Made by a program: the position numbers and the translations under genes. A DNA stretch of 40,202 nt from Paracoccaceae bacterium (GTDB lineage: Bacteria > Pseudomonadota > Alphaproteobacteria > Rhodobacterales > Rhodobacteraceae), in the NCBI GenBank assembly GCA_009922885.1, contig RFUP01000001.1, positions 1-40,202 on the forward strand. The letters are read 5' to 3'. Positions 30,236-39,165 of the stretch are shown here, piece after piece. The notes beneath the pieces were generated by a model, which saw only the letters and a list, made by a program, of their open reading frames with translations, ran no database searches and was not told the origin of the DNA. Every line of letters starts with the position of its first letter. The first letter of the stretch is position 1.

Positions 30236-31549
30236 GTGGCTGATCTGTTCGACACGCCCGTTCCCGAGAACGCGCACCGCCCTTTGGCGGACAGGTTGCG
30301 GCCTCAGCGGCTATCCGAGGTGATTGGGCAGGAAGAGGTGTTGGGGCCAGATGCGCCGCTCGGCGTGATGCTGAAGTCCGGTAGCTTGTCCTCCTTGATC
30401 CTCTGGGGGCCGCCGGGTGTGGGCAAGACCACAATCGCGCGGCTTTTGGCAAAGGAAACGGATCTGCATTTCGAGCAGATCAGCGCTATTTTCTCTGGTG
30501 TTCCCGAGTTGAGGAAAGTCTTTGAGGCGGCAAAACTGCGCCGGAGGGCCGGCAAGGGCACTCTGCTTTTCGTCGATGAAATCCACCGCTTCAACAAAGC
30601 CCAGCAAGACGGTTTCCTGCCTTACATGGAGGACGGAACCATACTGTTGGTGGGGGCCACCACTGAAAACCCGAGCTTCGAGCTGAATGCCGCCGTGCTT
30701 TCCCGCGCGCAGGTTCTGATCCTGAACCGGCTTTCGGCGATAGACCTTGAGCGGTTGGTGCAGCGTGCCGAGAAAGAATTAGATCGGTCATTGCCCCTCA
30801 CCGGAGAGGCGCGCGAGGCCTTGATCGATATGGCCGATGGCGATGGGCGCGCCTTGCTCAATCTGGTGGAACAGGTTGCTGCATGGGGCGATAGCACCAA
30901 AATCGACCGCGACGGCCTTTCGCGCCGTTTGATGAAGCGGGCGGTCAAGTATGACAAGTCCGGTGATGAGCATTACAACCTGATTTCGGCTCTCCATAAG
31001 TCTGTGCGCGGCTCTGACCCTGATGCCGCGCTTTATTGGTTAGCGCGGATGATCGCGGGGGGCGAAGATCCGCGTTATCTGGCGCGCCGGATTCTTCGGA
31101 TGGCGGTTGAAGATATCGGACTTGCTGATCCACAAGCGCAATCTGTTTGTCTGCATGCGTGGGAAACCTACGAACGTTTGGGCAGCCCCGAAGGTGAGTT
31201 GGCGCTCGCAGAGGCCGTTACCTATCTCGCCCTCGCGCCGAAATCGAACGGGGTTTACACTGGATGGAAGGCGGCACTGAACGAGGCGCGGCGGACCGGG
31301 TCCGAACCGCCGCCGAAACACATTCTGAATGCGCCGACGCGCATGATGAAGGATCAGGGGTTCGGGGCTGGCTATGCCTATGACCACGACGCGGAGGATG
31401 GCTTCTCCGGGCAGAACTACTTCCCTGAAACCATGAAGCGGCCGGTGCTGTATCAACCAGTTGAGCGTGGGTTCGAACGCGAACTCAAGAAGCGGGTGGA
31501 GTGGTTTGCCAAATTGCGGGCAGACCGAAACGCCAAGGGGAATCCTTGA
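30236..31549 (+). CDS. rarA: Replication-associated recombination protein A (MgsA/RarA AAA+ ATPase)
   Basis: RarA acts at stalled replication forks and is related to clamp loaders and Holliday-junction ATPases. It is 437 residues. Walker A GPPGVGKT lies at residues 58-65, Walker B FVDEIHRFNK has Asp114/Glu115, and sensor-1 is in ATTENPSFELN. The C-terminal tetramerisation region contains AMIAGGEDPRYLARR-like sequence (here ARMIAGGEDPRYLARRI). The start is a GTG two bases after the protease stop and the ribosome-binding site is weak, suggesting translational coupling. Confidence 0.95.
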   Translation: MADLFDTPVPENAHRPLADRLRPQRLSEVIGQEEVLGPDAPLGVMLKSGSLSSLILWGPPGVGKTTIARLLAKETDLHFEQISAIFSGVPELRKVFEAAKLRRRAGKGTLLFVDEIHRFNKAQQDGFLPYMEDGTILLVGATTENPSFELNAAVLSRAQVLILNRLSAIDLERLVQRAEKELDRSLPLTGEAREALIDMADGDGRALLNLVEQVAAWGDSTKIDRDGLSRRLMKRAVKYDKSGDEHYNLISALHKSVRGSDPDAALYWLARMIAGGEDPRYLARRILRMAVEDIGLADPQAQSVCLHAWETYERLGSPEGELALAEAVTYLALAPKSNGVYTGWKAALNEARRTGSEPPPKHILNAPTRMMKDQGFGAGYAYDHDAEDGFSGQNYFPETMKRPVLYQPVERGFERELKKRVEWFAKLRADRNAKGNP

Positions 31550-31579
31550 CACCTTGCATTCCCTGAGCGACGAGGGGGC

Positions 31580-31960
31580 ATGATCCAAACTCTCGCACAA
31601 GTCGCCGCTGGCGGCGCCATCGGAGCTTCGGCCCGCTACCTTGTCGTAGCTTGGGCCACGCGCCTTTTCGGGCCGGGGTTCCCTTTGGGCACTCTTTTGG
31701 TGAACGTTATCGGCTCATTGGCGATCGGAGCCTTGGCGGCGCTTTTGCTGAACCCGAAAGGGAATGCAGCGCTTTCGCCGCTTCTCATCACAGGCGTGTT
31801 GGGAGGGTTCACCACATTCTCGGCTTTCTCGCTGGATGTGATGCGTTTGATCGAGGCGGGGCGGATGGGAACCGCTGCGCTCTATATGGTGCTTTCGGTC
31901 GTCTTATCACTTGTGGCATGCGCTCTCGGCATGTGGATGGCACGCGGAGGTGTCCTATGA
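31580..31960 (+). CDS. crcB: Fluoride-selective ion channel (CrcB/FluC)
   Basis: This small inner-membrane dual-topology channel exports fluoride. It is 126 residues with four hydrophobic helices. The motifs are GGAIGASARY (residues 11-20), GTLLVNVIGS (37-46) and GGFTTFSAF (75-83), whose two Phe residues (80 and 83) line the fluoride path in the family. GAGGGGGC precedes the ATG. No fluoride riboswitch fits in the 30-base gap upstream. The stop overlaps the rluC start by four bases (ATGA). Confidence 0.95.
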   Translation: MIQTLAQVAAGGAIGASARYLVVAWATRLFGPGFPLGTLLVNVIGSLAIGALAALLLNPKGNAALSPLLITGVLGGFTTFSAFSLDVMRLIEAGRMGTAALYMVLSVVLSLVACALGMWMARGGVL

Positions 31961-33000
31961 GCGGCGTTCAAACCCTGACCATTTCCGAAAACGATGCGGG
32001 CCAAAGGCTTGATCGCTGGATGCGGCGTGTGTTCCCGCATGTGAGCCAGATCCAGATCGAGAAGATTTGCCGGAAAGGTGAGATCCGCGTGGATGGTGGG
32101 CGAGTGAAAGCCAGCACCCGCCTTGAAGTCGGGCAATCAGTGCGAGTACCGCCACTGCCTGATGTGGCTGAATTGCGTGCCGCGACTGAAAGCCGAATCT
32201 CGCCGCAAGATGCTGCGATGATCCAGCGCTGCGTGATCTACAAGGACGACCATATTCTGGTGCTAAACAAGCCTGCCGGGCTTGCCTCGCAAGGTGGCTC
32301 CAAGACCACACGGCACATCGATCAGCTTTCGGATGCCTTGCGCTTTGGCTTCGAGGAAAAGCCGCGTCTTGTGCATCGATTGGACAAGGATACCTCAGGC
32401 GTACTTGTGATGGCACGTAACCGCCCTGCAGCGGCAGCACTGACGGCAGCGTTCCGGCATCATGGCACGCGCAAGATCTATTGGGCCATCGTGGCCGGAG
32501 TGCCTTCTCCTCGGCAAGGGACAATCAAATACGGGCTGATGAAAGCGCCGGGTCATGGCAAATCCGGCGAAGGCGAGAAAATGATCTGCATTCATCCTGC
32601 GAAGGTGGACCAGACACCGGGTGCCCAGCGGGCTGCATCGGATTACGCGGTAGTGCAAACGGCGGGGTCGCGTTGCGCTTGGGTTGCGCTGGAGCCACTC
32701 ACGGGGCGCACGCACCAGCTACGCGCGCATATGGCCGAGATGGGGCATCCGATCATTGGTGACGGTAAGTATGGCGGGTCCAGCCAAGAAAACCTCGGGG
32801 ATGGATGGGGGGCGCAGCTCGGCGGCGATATCAGCCGCAAGATGCATCTCCATGCGCGCCGTCTGATGATCCAGCATCCGGTGACGAAGAAAATGCTGAG
32901 TTTCACAGCACCGCTTTCGGAGCATATGCAGCGGACTTGGGATACCTTTGGTTGGGATCTCGATCTGGCAGATGAAGATCCTTTCGAAGGTCGGCATTGA
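31957..33000 (+). CDS. rluC: 23S rRNA pseudouridine synthase, RluC/RluA family
   Basis: This enzyme isomerises uridines to pseudouridine in 23S rRNA; RluC acts on positions 955, 2504 and 2580 in E. coli. It is 347 residues. An N-terminal S4 RNA-binding domain covers about residues 13-65. The catalytic signature RLVHRLDKDTSG places the nucleophilic Asp at 143, and GRTHQLRAHM follows. ATG 31957 overlaps the crcB stop. A longer in-frame start at 31651 would read through crcB and is rejected. RluC rather than RluD is favoured by the S4-domain form and neighbours, but target sites are inferred. Confidence 0.93.
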   Translation: MSGVQTLTISENDAGQRLDRWMRRVFPHVSQIQIEKICRKGEIRVDGGRVKASTRLEVGQSVRVPPLPDVAELRAATESRISPQDAAMIQRCVIYKDDHILVLNKPAGLASQGGSKTTRHIDQLSDALRFGFEEKPRLVHRLDKDTSGVLVMARNRPAAAALTAAFRHHGTRKIYWAIVAGVPSPRQGTIKYGLMKAPGHGKSGEGEKMICIHPAKVDQTPGAQRAASDYAVVQTAGSRCAWVALEPLTGRTHQLRAHMAEMGHPIIGDGKYGGSSQENLGDGWGAQLGGDISRKMHLHARRLMIQHPVTKKMLSFTAPLSEHMQRTWDTFGWDLDLADEDPFEGRH

Positions 33001-33677
33001 TGCCGTTGAAGCTCGTCGTCTTTGACGTCGATGGAACTCTGGTCGACAGTCAGGCGGAAATTCTGGCCGCGATGCGAGCGGCCTTTGCGGCTGTTTCCCT
33101 GCCGGCGCCAGATCAAGTGAGCATTCTTGGCATTGTCGGACTGTCATTGGATCGGGCTATGGAAGTGCTTATGCCCGATGCGTCCAGCGCGACTCATGTT
33201 CGGTTGGTTGAGGAATATAAATCCTCTTTCCAGAAGCGTCGGTTGGAACATGGGGCGGGAGCCTCTCCGCTCTTTCCCGGGGCGCAAGAAGTTCTGGATC
33301 GACTGCTGAATCGCGAAGATGTGCTCATGGGAATCGCTACTGGAAAATCGAAGCGCGGGTTGGACGCGCTGTTCGAGGCGCATAATTTGAGCAAATACTT
33401 CGTGACAACCCAAGTGGCAGATCATCACCCTTCGAAACCGAATCCCTCTATGCTACTCGCAGCCCTGCAGGAAACGGGCACCAAAGCCGGGGCGGCGATG
33501 ATGATCGGGGACACGAGTTACGATATGGAGATGGCCCGTGCTGCAGGAATGCGGGGCATTGGAGTGTCTTGGGGATATCATAGCCTTGAGCGATTAGCGC
33601 CGGTGGCTGACACTGTGATCAACCGGTTCCTGGACTTACTTGAGACACCGGAGTTGGCGGAGGAAAGCGGCAGATGA
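33000..33677 (+). CDS. HAD-superfamily phosphatase (subfamily IA)
   Basis: This 225-residue cytosolic hydrolase has all four HAD motifs: FDVDGT (nucleophile Asp9, acid/base Asp11), IATGKS (Thr114), Lys146 in SKPNPSM, and GDTSYDMEMA (Asp171, Asp175). A helical cap between motifs I and II marks subfamily IA. It resembles phosphoglycolate phosphatases, but the substrate cannot be told. ATG 33000 shares one base with the rluC stop; an in-frame TTG at 32997 is less likely. It overlaps the ATP12 gene by four bases. Confidence 0.92.
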   Translation: MPLKLVVFDVDGTLVDSQAEILAAMRAAFAAVSLPAPDQVSILGIVGLSLDRAMEVLMPDASSATHVRLVEEYKSSFQKRRLEHGAGASPLFPGAQEVLDRLLNREDVLMGIATGKSKRGLDALFEAHNLSKYFVTTQVADHHPSKPNPSMLLAALQETGTKAGAAMMIGDTSYDMEMARAAGMRGIGVSWGYHSLERLAPVADTVINRFLDLLETPELAEESGR

Positions 33678-34396
33678 GCGGATGGAAAGCCAAGCGTTTC
33701 TGGGCGAATGTTACGGTCGTTGAAGAAGCTGAGGGTGGATGGGGTGTGCGCCTTGACGGGCGCGGCGTGAAGACACCTGCGAAAACGGCCTTGGTCGTGC
33801 CGACGAAAGCTATGGCCGAGGCGATCGCCGCCGAGTGGCAGGCCCAAGCCGAGATGGTTGATCCACGCACGATGCCAGTGACGCGCTCGGCCAATGCCGC
33901 GATTGATAAAGTGGCGTCGCAACGCAGCGAAGTGATTGATCTTATTGCGGCTTACGGCGGATCGGACTTGCTGTGCTACCGCGCGGAAACACCGATTACA
34001 CTTGTGGACCGTCAGGAAGAGGGCTGGGGGGCTTGGCTTCGGTGGGCAAAGACATCGCTCGGCGTGGAGCTCGTTTCAGCCAAGGGAGTGATGCATATCC
34101 CGCAAGACGCCAAGGCGCTTGCAACGTTGCACGCTTTGGTGGCCGGACACAGCAATTTCGAGATCGCGGCGCTGCATGATCTGGTCGGAATCTCTGGATC
34201 GTTGGTGTTGGGACTGGCGGTTTCGCAAGGCGCGCTGGACCCGGAAGAGGGCTGGCGCTTGTCGCGCCTCGATGAGGATTTCCAAGCGGAGGTCTGGGGC
34301 GAGGATGAAGAAGCGGTCGAAACCGCTATTCGCAAGAAAGCCGATTTTCTACATGCCCATCGTTTCATGACCTTGTGTCAACCGCATAGAACTTGA
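33674..34396 (+). CDS. ATP12-family F1-ATPase assembly chaperone
   Basis: This 240-residue protein matches the ATP12 family, which in mitochondria binds the F1 alpha subunit during assembly and is widespread in alphaproteobacteria. The visible family features are the N-terminal KRFWANVTVVEEAEGGWGV, the central PVTRSANAAIDKV and DLLCYRAETP segments, and the C-terminal acidic region WGEDEEAVE. The start overlaps the HAD stop (ATGA). No signal peptide is present, so it is cytosolic. It is the last gene of the packed unit; bztA follows after 197 bases. Confidence 0.92.
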   Translation: MSGWKAKRFWANVTVVEEAEGGWGVRLDGRGVKTPAKTALVVPTKAMAEAIAAEWQAQAEMVDPRTMPVTRSANAAIDKVASQRSEVIDLIAAYGGSDLLCYRAETPITLVDRQEEGWGAWLRWAKTSLGVELVSAKGVMHIPQDAKALATLHALVAGHSNFEIAALHDLVGISGSLVLGLAVSQGALDPEEGWRLSRLDEDFQAEVWGEDEEAVETAIRKKADFLHAHRFMTLCQPHRT

Positions 34397-34411
34397 TCAA
34401 ATACCTTGCAT

Positions 34412-34427
34412 TGGCAGGGGCAAAGCA
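34412..34427 (+). promoter_or_regulatory. Weak sigma-54-like element before bztA
   Basis: TGGCAGGGGCAAAGCA has GG and GC at the spacing of the -24/-12 sigma-54 consensus (TGGCACG-N4-TTGCW), but its -12 side reads AAGCA instead of TTGCA. A TTGACC at 34460 without a good -10 is the only other promoter-like sequence in this 197-base gap. A stem 34555-34561/34567-34573 lies just before the ribosome-binding site. Confidence 0.25.
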
Positions 34428-34593
34428 AGTATCCACATCGCGCCTAGTCGATCATTCGCTTGACCTTTTTTGGGGAATGAGACCAAACTTAAGGCACTGC
34501 AGCGGTGAAGGTGTGAGCCTGAGCCGCACTGGCGATGCCAGGAAAAAAACCAAACGCCCTCTGGGAGGGGGCGAAAATCAGGAAGAGGTAAAA

Positions 34594-35613
34594 ATGAAAA
34601 AATCAGTACTTCTTGGCGCAATGACCGTTGCCGGTCTGGCTGCTGGCGCTGCTGCTGCTGGCACGCTGGATGACGTCAAGGCGCGCGGCAAGCTGAACTG
34701 CGGCGTGACCACCGGTCTCGTTGGCTTCGCTGCTCCGGACGCAAACGGTAACTGGGATGGCTTCGACGTGGGCGTTTGCCGCGCTGTGGCTGCTGCCGTC
34801 TTCGGCGACCCGACCGCTGTCGAGTTCGTTCCGACCACCGGCAAGACCCGCTTCACCGCTCTCGCATCGGGCGAGATCGACATGCTGGCCCGTAACACCA
34901 CCTGGACCTTCTCGCGCGACACCGACCTCAAGTTCGATTTCGTCGGCGTGAACTACTACGATGGTCAGGGCTTCATGGTTCCGAAGGCGCTCGGCGTTTC
35001 TTCGGCAAAAGAGCTGAACGGCGCGACCGTCTGCATCCAGACCGGTACGACCACCGAACTGAACCTCGCGGACTTCTTCCGCGCGAACAACATCACCTAC
35101 ACGCCGGTTCCGATCGAGACCAATGCTGAAGCCCTTCAGCAGTACCTCGCAGGCGCTTGCGACACCTACACCACCGACGCATCGGGCCTCGCCGCTTCGC
35201 GCGCGACCTTCGAAGCCCCGGCTGACCACATCGTTCTTCCGGAAATCATTTCCAAAGAACCGCTCGGCCCGCTGGTGCGTCATGGCGACAACGACTGGGG
35301 TGACATCGTTCGCTGGACCCTCAACGCTCTGATCGCGGCTGAAGAACTGGGCATCACCTCGGCAAACGTGGCTGAACTTTCGGCTGCTCCGACGTCGAAC
35401 CCGGAAATCAACCGTCTGCTCGGCACCGAAGGTGAACTGGGCAAAATGATCGGCCTCGACGGCGCCTGGGCGAAGAACGCCATTGCTGCTGTCGGCAACT
35501 ACGGTGAAGTTTTCGAGAAGAACATCGGTTCGAACACTGCAATCGGTCTGGCCCGTGGCCTGAACGCTCAGTGGACCGATGGCGGCCTCCTCTACACGCC
35601 GCCCTTCCGTTGA
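34594..35613 (+). CDS. bztA: Periplasmic binding protein of the general L-amino-acid ABC transporter
   Basis: BztA/AapJ captures glutamate, glutamine, aspartate and asparagine in the periplasm. It is 339 residues. The signal peptide MKKSVLLGAMTVAGLAAGAA ends near residue 22, followed by GTLDDVKARGKLNCGV, the usual mature start of family-3 binding proteins. The start at 34594 is chosen because it gives this signal peptide and has GGAAGAGG upstream; an in-frame start at 34393 would bury it. Codon use is strongly biased, indicating high expression. A terminator/attenuator follows the stop before bztB. Confidence 0.96.
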   Translation: MKKSVLLGAMTVAGLAAGAAAAGTLDDVKARGKLNCGVTTGLVGFAAPDANGNWDGFDVGVCRAVAAAVFGDPTAVEFVPTTGKTRFTALASGEIDMLARNTTWTFSRDTDLKFDFVGVNYYDGQGFMVPKALGVSSAKELNGATVCIQTGTTTELNLADFFRANNITYTPVPIETNAEALQQYLAGACDTYTTDASGLAASRATFEAPADHIVLPEIISKEPLGPLVRHGDNDWGDIVRWTLNALIAAEELGITSANVAELSAAPTSNPEINRLLGTEGELGKMIGLDGAWAKNAIAAVGNYGEVFEKNIGSNTAIGLARGLNAQWTDGGLLYTPPFR

Positions 35614-35630
35614 TCTGATCTGACCGGAGG

Positions 35631-35665
35631 AGGGGCGCTGGGGATTACCCCTGCGCCCCTTTTTC
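35631..35665 (+). terminator. Terminator/attenuator between bztA and bztB
   Basis: An 8-bp stem, one T-T mismatch, then 4 more pairs (35631-35643/35648-35660) close on an ATTA loop and are followed by TTTTT (to 35664). It should stop most transcripts after bztA and let some read into bztBCD, the usual way a binding protein is made in excess. The remaining 100 bases before bztB show no clear promoter. Confidence 0.85.
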
Positions 35666-35768
35666 CATCTCGCTTCCTTCAAACAAGAAGCGACCCATTG
35701 CCGAGGCGCGGCCTACGTGCCCGGATTGAACAAAAAAGTTCTGGGGTCGCCAAGACGGGGAAATCCAT

Positions 35769-36983
35769 ATGTCGACGCTCACCGATCCATCGGCGGAGTC
35801 GTTCCGGCTATCTATGCTGGTCAACGATACGCGGTACCGATCCTACACTTTCCAATTTATTGCACTGCTCTGCATCATTGCGCTTTTCAGTTATCTGGGC
35901 GTCAACCTTGTGCAAAACCTTCGCCAGGCGGGTCTGAACATTTCGTTCGACTTTCTGGGCAACCCCTCGGGCTACGATATCAACCAGCGCCCGATCGAAT
36001 ATAACAGCCAGTCGGCGCATTTCCGCGCCGCCATGGTGGGGATCCTGAACACGCTCATCGTGGCGTTTCTGGCCTGTATCTCGGCGACTGTGATCGGCGT
36101 GTTCGCCGGTGTGGCGCGCCTTTCGCCGAACTGGCTTCTGCGGAAGCTCATGTCGTTCTACGTGGAAGCGTTCCGCAACGTGCCGGTGCTGATCTGGATC
36201 TTGATCATCTTCTCGATCATGACCGCAGCCCTTCCCGCGCCGAATGCGTTCCGCGGCGAGAACCCTACAGCGTCGATGCTGTGGGATGCCTTCGCGTTTA
36301 CCAATCGCGGCGTTTACGCACCGAAGCCGATCTGGCTGGATGGTTCGTGGATCGTGGTAGCGACGTTCCTTCTTTCCGTAGTGGGCGCGATTGCCTATCG
36401 GCGGTATGCGACCAAGCTTCTTTACGCGACGGGCCGTTTGCTTCCGATGGGATGGCCGACTTTGGCTATCATTATCCTGCCTGCGTTAATCATGTATTAC
36501 CTGACGGGACGCCCCATCGATCTGGAATATCCGGCGCTGAAAGGCTTTAACTTTCAGGGCGGCGTGAACATGCTCGGGTCGCTTATCGCCCTTTGGTTCG
36601 CGCTGGCGATCTACACGGGCGCGTTCATTGCCGAGAACGTTCGCGCGGGCATTCAGGCGATTTCGAAAGGCCAAACGGAAGCGGCTGCTTCGCTGGGTCT
36701 GCGCCCGAACCGGATCATGAACCTTGTGATCCTGCCGCAGGCGCTGCGGGTGATCATTCCGCCGCTGATTTCGCAATACCTGAACATCACCAAGAACTCC
36801 TCGCTGGCGATTGCCGTGGGGTACATGGATATCACGGGCACGCTGGGCGGCATCACGCTGAACCAGACGGGCCGTGCAATCGAATGCGTTCTGTTGCTGA
36901 TGCTGTTCTACCTCACGATTTCGCTCGCGATTTCGGCGGTGATGAACCTCTACAACAACGCCGTAAAGCTGAAGGAGCGCTGA
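35769..36983 (+). CDS. bztB: Amino-acid ABC transporter permease BztB/AapQ
   Basis: This inner-membrane permease of the glutamate/glutamine/aspartate/asparagine importer is 404 residues. It has a long N-terminal half typical of Bzt/Aap permeases, several hydrophobic helices, and the EAA loop AENVRAGIQAISKGQTEAAA followed by LGLRPNR, which docks the ATPase. An upstream GGGGAAA supports ATG 35769. bztC starts one base after its stop, so both permeases are coupled and presumably form a heterodimer. Confidence 0.95.
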   Translation: MSTLTDPSAESFRLSMLVNDTRYRSYTFQFIALLCIIALFSYLGVNLVQNLRQAGLNISFDFLGNPSGYDINQRPIEYNSQSAHFRAAMVGILNTLIVAFLACISATVIGVFAGVARLSPNWLLRKLMSFYVEAFRNVPVLIWILIIFSIMTAALPAPNAFRGENPTASMLWDAFAFTNRGVYAPKPIWLDGSWIVVATFLLSVVGAIAYRRYATKLLYATGRLLPMGWPTLAIIILPALIMYYLTGRPIDLEYPALKGFNFQGGVNMLGSLIALWFALAIYTGAFIAENVRAGIQAISKGQTEAAASLGLRPNRIMNLVILPQALRVIIPPLISQYLNITKNSSLAIAVGYMDITGTLGGITLNQTGRAIECVLLLMLFYLTISLAISAVMNLYNNAVKLKER

Positions 36984-36984
36984 G

Positions 36985-38274
36985 ATGACCCGTGCGACCG
37001 AAGCCTTTGTGCGCCATCAAATGCTGCCTCAAGTGCCGCCGCCTTCCAGTCAGGCGGGGATCGTGAAGTGGCTGCGTGAAAATCTGTTCTCGTCCATCGG
37101 CAACTCGATCATGACCATCGCGTCTTTCTTCGCGCTTTGGTGGGCGCTGGATGCGGTTTGGCCGTGGCTGACCAATGGGGTCTGGACCACGTCTTCGCTG
37201 TCGCAATGCCGTGAGGTTTTGCAGGGCGAAGTGGGGGCCTGCTTCTCGGTTCTGGCAGAGCGTTGGAACCAGCTTCTGTTCGGGTTCAAATACCCGGCAG
37301 AGCTTTACGGACGCCCGACGGCGGCCTTCCTGTTGCTGTTTATCGCGGCGGCACCCGTCTTGTTCTACAAGACCTTCCCGCGTTACCTCCTGATCGTGAC
37401 GGCGGCATACCCTTTCATCGCCTTCTGGTTCATCTGGGGCGGTTCGATCCTCGTGCCCATCGTGGCGGCTTTGGGCATTCTGGGGGCTATGTTCGTCTTC
37501 AAGAAATACGGCAACCAGAACTTCGCGACCGGCCTTTTCGGCGGGATCGCGGCGGCTTTGGTGATCTGGTGGCTGGGGGGCAAGATCGCGGATGCGATGC
37601 CGAATTTCCTGGCTTTGCAGGAAGTTGCCAGCCGTGACATGGGCGGCTTCATGTTGAACATGATCCTTGGCGTGGTTTGCGTTTCGCTTTCCTTGCCGTT
37701 CGGGATCCTGCTCGCCTTGGGGCGGCGCTCGGACATGCTGATCATCAAGTGGATCTGCGTGCTCTTCATCGAGTTTATCCGCGGTGTGCCGCTGATTACG
37801 CTCCTCTTCGTTGCGAACGTGGTTCTGGCTTACTTCCTGCCGCCGGGCACGTCGTTCGACCTCATCCTGCGGGTGATCATCATGATCACCATGTTCTCTT
37901 CGGCCTATATCGCCGAGGTGATCCGTGGTGGCTTGGCGGCGCTTCCGAAGGGCCAATACGAGGCGGCGGATTCGCTGGGTCTCGACTACGCTCAGGCGAT
38001 GCGGCTGATCATTCTGCCGCAGGCGTTGAAGATCTCCATTCCGGGGATCGTGAACGTGGCTGTGGGGCTTTTCAAGGATACGACGCTGGTGTCGGTGATC
38101 TCGATGTTCGACCTCGTGGGTATGATCCGCGGGCCGATCCTCGGGTCGACGGCTTGGAACGGGGTGTACTGGGAACTCTTTGGTTTCGCTGCACTTTTGT
38201 TCTTCGTCGTCTGCTACGGCATCTCTCAATATTCCCAGTGGCTGGAGCGTCAGCTCCGCACCGATCATCGTTAA
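36985..38274 (+). CDS. bztC: Amino-acid ABC transporter permease BztC/AapM
   Basis: This second permease of the same importer is 429 residues. Multiple hydrophobic helices are seen, including an extended N-terminal half with ALWWALDAVWPWL, and the EAA loop IRGGLAALPKGQYEAADSLG near the C-terminus. It starts one base after bztB, with AAGGAG upstream inside the end of bztB. bztD follows after 15 bases. No anomaly is seen. Confidence 0.95.
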   Translation: MTRATEAFVRHQMLPQVPPPSSQAGIVKWLRENLFSSIGNSIMTIASFFALWWALDAVWPWLTNGVWTTSSLSQCREVLQGEVGACFSVLAERWNQLLFGFKYPAELYGRPTAAFLLLFIAAAPVLFYKTFPRYLLIVTAAYPFIAFWFIWGGSILVPIVAALGILGAMFVFKKYGNQNFATGLFGGIAAALVIWWLGGKIADAMPNFLALQEVASRDMGGFMLNMILGVVCVSLSLPFGILLALGRRSDMLIIKWICVLFIEFIRGVPLITLLFVANVVLAYFLPPGTSFDLILRVIIMITMFSSAYIAEVIRGGLAALPKGQYEAADSLGLDYAQAMRLIILPQALKISIPGIVNVAVGLFKDTTLVSVISMFDLVGMIRGPILGSTAWNGVYWELFGFAALLFFVVCYGISQYSQWLERQLRTDHR

Positions 38275-38289
38275 GAAAGGGCGCTCAAA

Positions 38290-39057
38290 ATGTCTGAACA
38301 AGCGCAAATGAAAGTCTCGGATGAGGTCGCAATCTCGATCGAGCAGATGAACAAATGGTACGGCTCGTTCCACGTGCTGCGGGATATCGACCTGACCGTG
38401 TATCGTGGCGAGCGGATCGTGATTGCCGGGCCTTCGGGCTCGGGGAAATCGACGCTGATCCGTTGCATCAACGCTCTGGAAGAACACCAGAAGGGGCGGA
38501 TCACGGTGGACGGGACGGTGCTTTCCAGCGACCTGAAGAACATCGACAAGATCCGTTCGGAAGTGGGCATGGTGTTCCAGCACTTCAACCTTTTCCCGCA
38601 TCTGACGATCCTCGAAAACTGCACGCTGGCCCCCATCTGGGTGCGCAAGATTCCGAAGCGTGAAGCGGAGGAAACGGCGATGCACTTCCTTGAAAAGGTT
38701 AAGATTCCCGAGCAAGCGCATAAATATCCGGGCCAGCTTTCGGGTGGTCAGCAGCAGCGTGTGGCGATTGCGCGCTCGCTCTGCATGAAACCGCGGATCA
38801 TGCTCTTCGACGAGCCGACTTCGGCGCTCGATCCGGAGATGATCAAGGAAGTTCTCGATACCATGGTGCAGCTGGCAGAAGAGGGCATGACCATGCTCTG
38901 CGTGACCCACGAGATGGGCTTTGCCCGCCAAGTGGCGAACCGCGTGATCTTCATGGATCAGGGCCAGATCGTGGAACAGAACGAGCCGGAAGAGTTCTTC
39001 AACAACCCGCAATCCGAGCGGACGAAGCTGTTCCTGAGCCAGATCCTGGGCCACTGA
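38290..39057 (+). CDS. bztD: Amino-acid ABC transporter ATP-binding protein BztD/AapP
   Basis: This cytoplasmic ATPase powers the importer. It is 255 residues. Walker A GPSGSGKST lies at residues 47-55, the signature LSGGQQQR at 150-157, Walker B MLFDEPTSALDPE with Asp174/Glu175, and the H-loop His in CVTHEMGFA. A 20-residue N-terminal stretch precedes the domain, as in relatives. AAAGGGCG precedes the ATG. It is the last gene of bztABCD; a terminator follows 45 bases after the stop. Confidence 0.97.
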   Translation: MSEQAQMKVSDEVAISIEQMNKWYGSFHVLRDIDLTVYRGERIVIAGPSGSGKSTLIRCINALEEHQKGRITVDGTVLSSDLKNIDKIRSEVGMVFQHFNLFPHLTILENCTLAPIWVRKIPKREAEETAMHFLEKVKIPEQAHKYPGQLSGGQQQRVAIARSLCMKPRIMLFDEPTSALDPEMIKEVLDTMVQLAEEGMTMLCVTHEMGFARQVANRVIFMDQGQIVEQNEPEEFFNNPQSERTKLFLSQILGH

Positions 39058-39101
39058 ACGAGGTCGTTTTCAGACCTCGGCAAAAGGTTAACAAACAAGG
39101 G

Positions 39102-39130
39102 CAGCGCGCGGGAAACCGGGCGCTGTTTTT
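39102..39130 (+). terminator. Intrinsic terminator after bztD
   Basis: A 6-bp stem CAGCGC/GCGCTG, one G-G mismatch and a CGG/CCG extension capped by GAAA (39102-39125) are followed by TTTTT (39126-39130). A second hairpin, CGAGGTC/GACCTCG at 39059-39065/39073-39079, sits just after the bztD stop. Confidence 0.87.
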
Positions 39131-39165
39131 CGATTTTAAGAAAGGCGCAAAACCCGATTTCCGAA

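Noticed and set aside
31550..31579. Possible fluoride riboswitch before crcB
   Set aside because: Only 30 bases separate rarA and crcB, too few for the riboswitch fold, and no matching motif is seen at the end of rarA.
31651..31956. An upstream in-frame extension of rluC
   Set aside because: It would be translated entirely within crcB, and the RluC family N-terminus with its S4 domain begins at the ATG at 31957 that overlaps the crcB stop.
36913..39054. A 713-codon minus-strand frame opposite bztC and bztD
   Set aside because: Composition is dominated by Arg, His, Asp and Glu without domains, and the plus-strand genes are unmistakable ABC transporter components.
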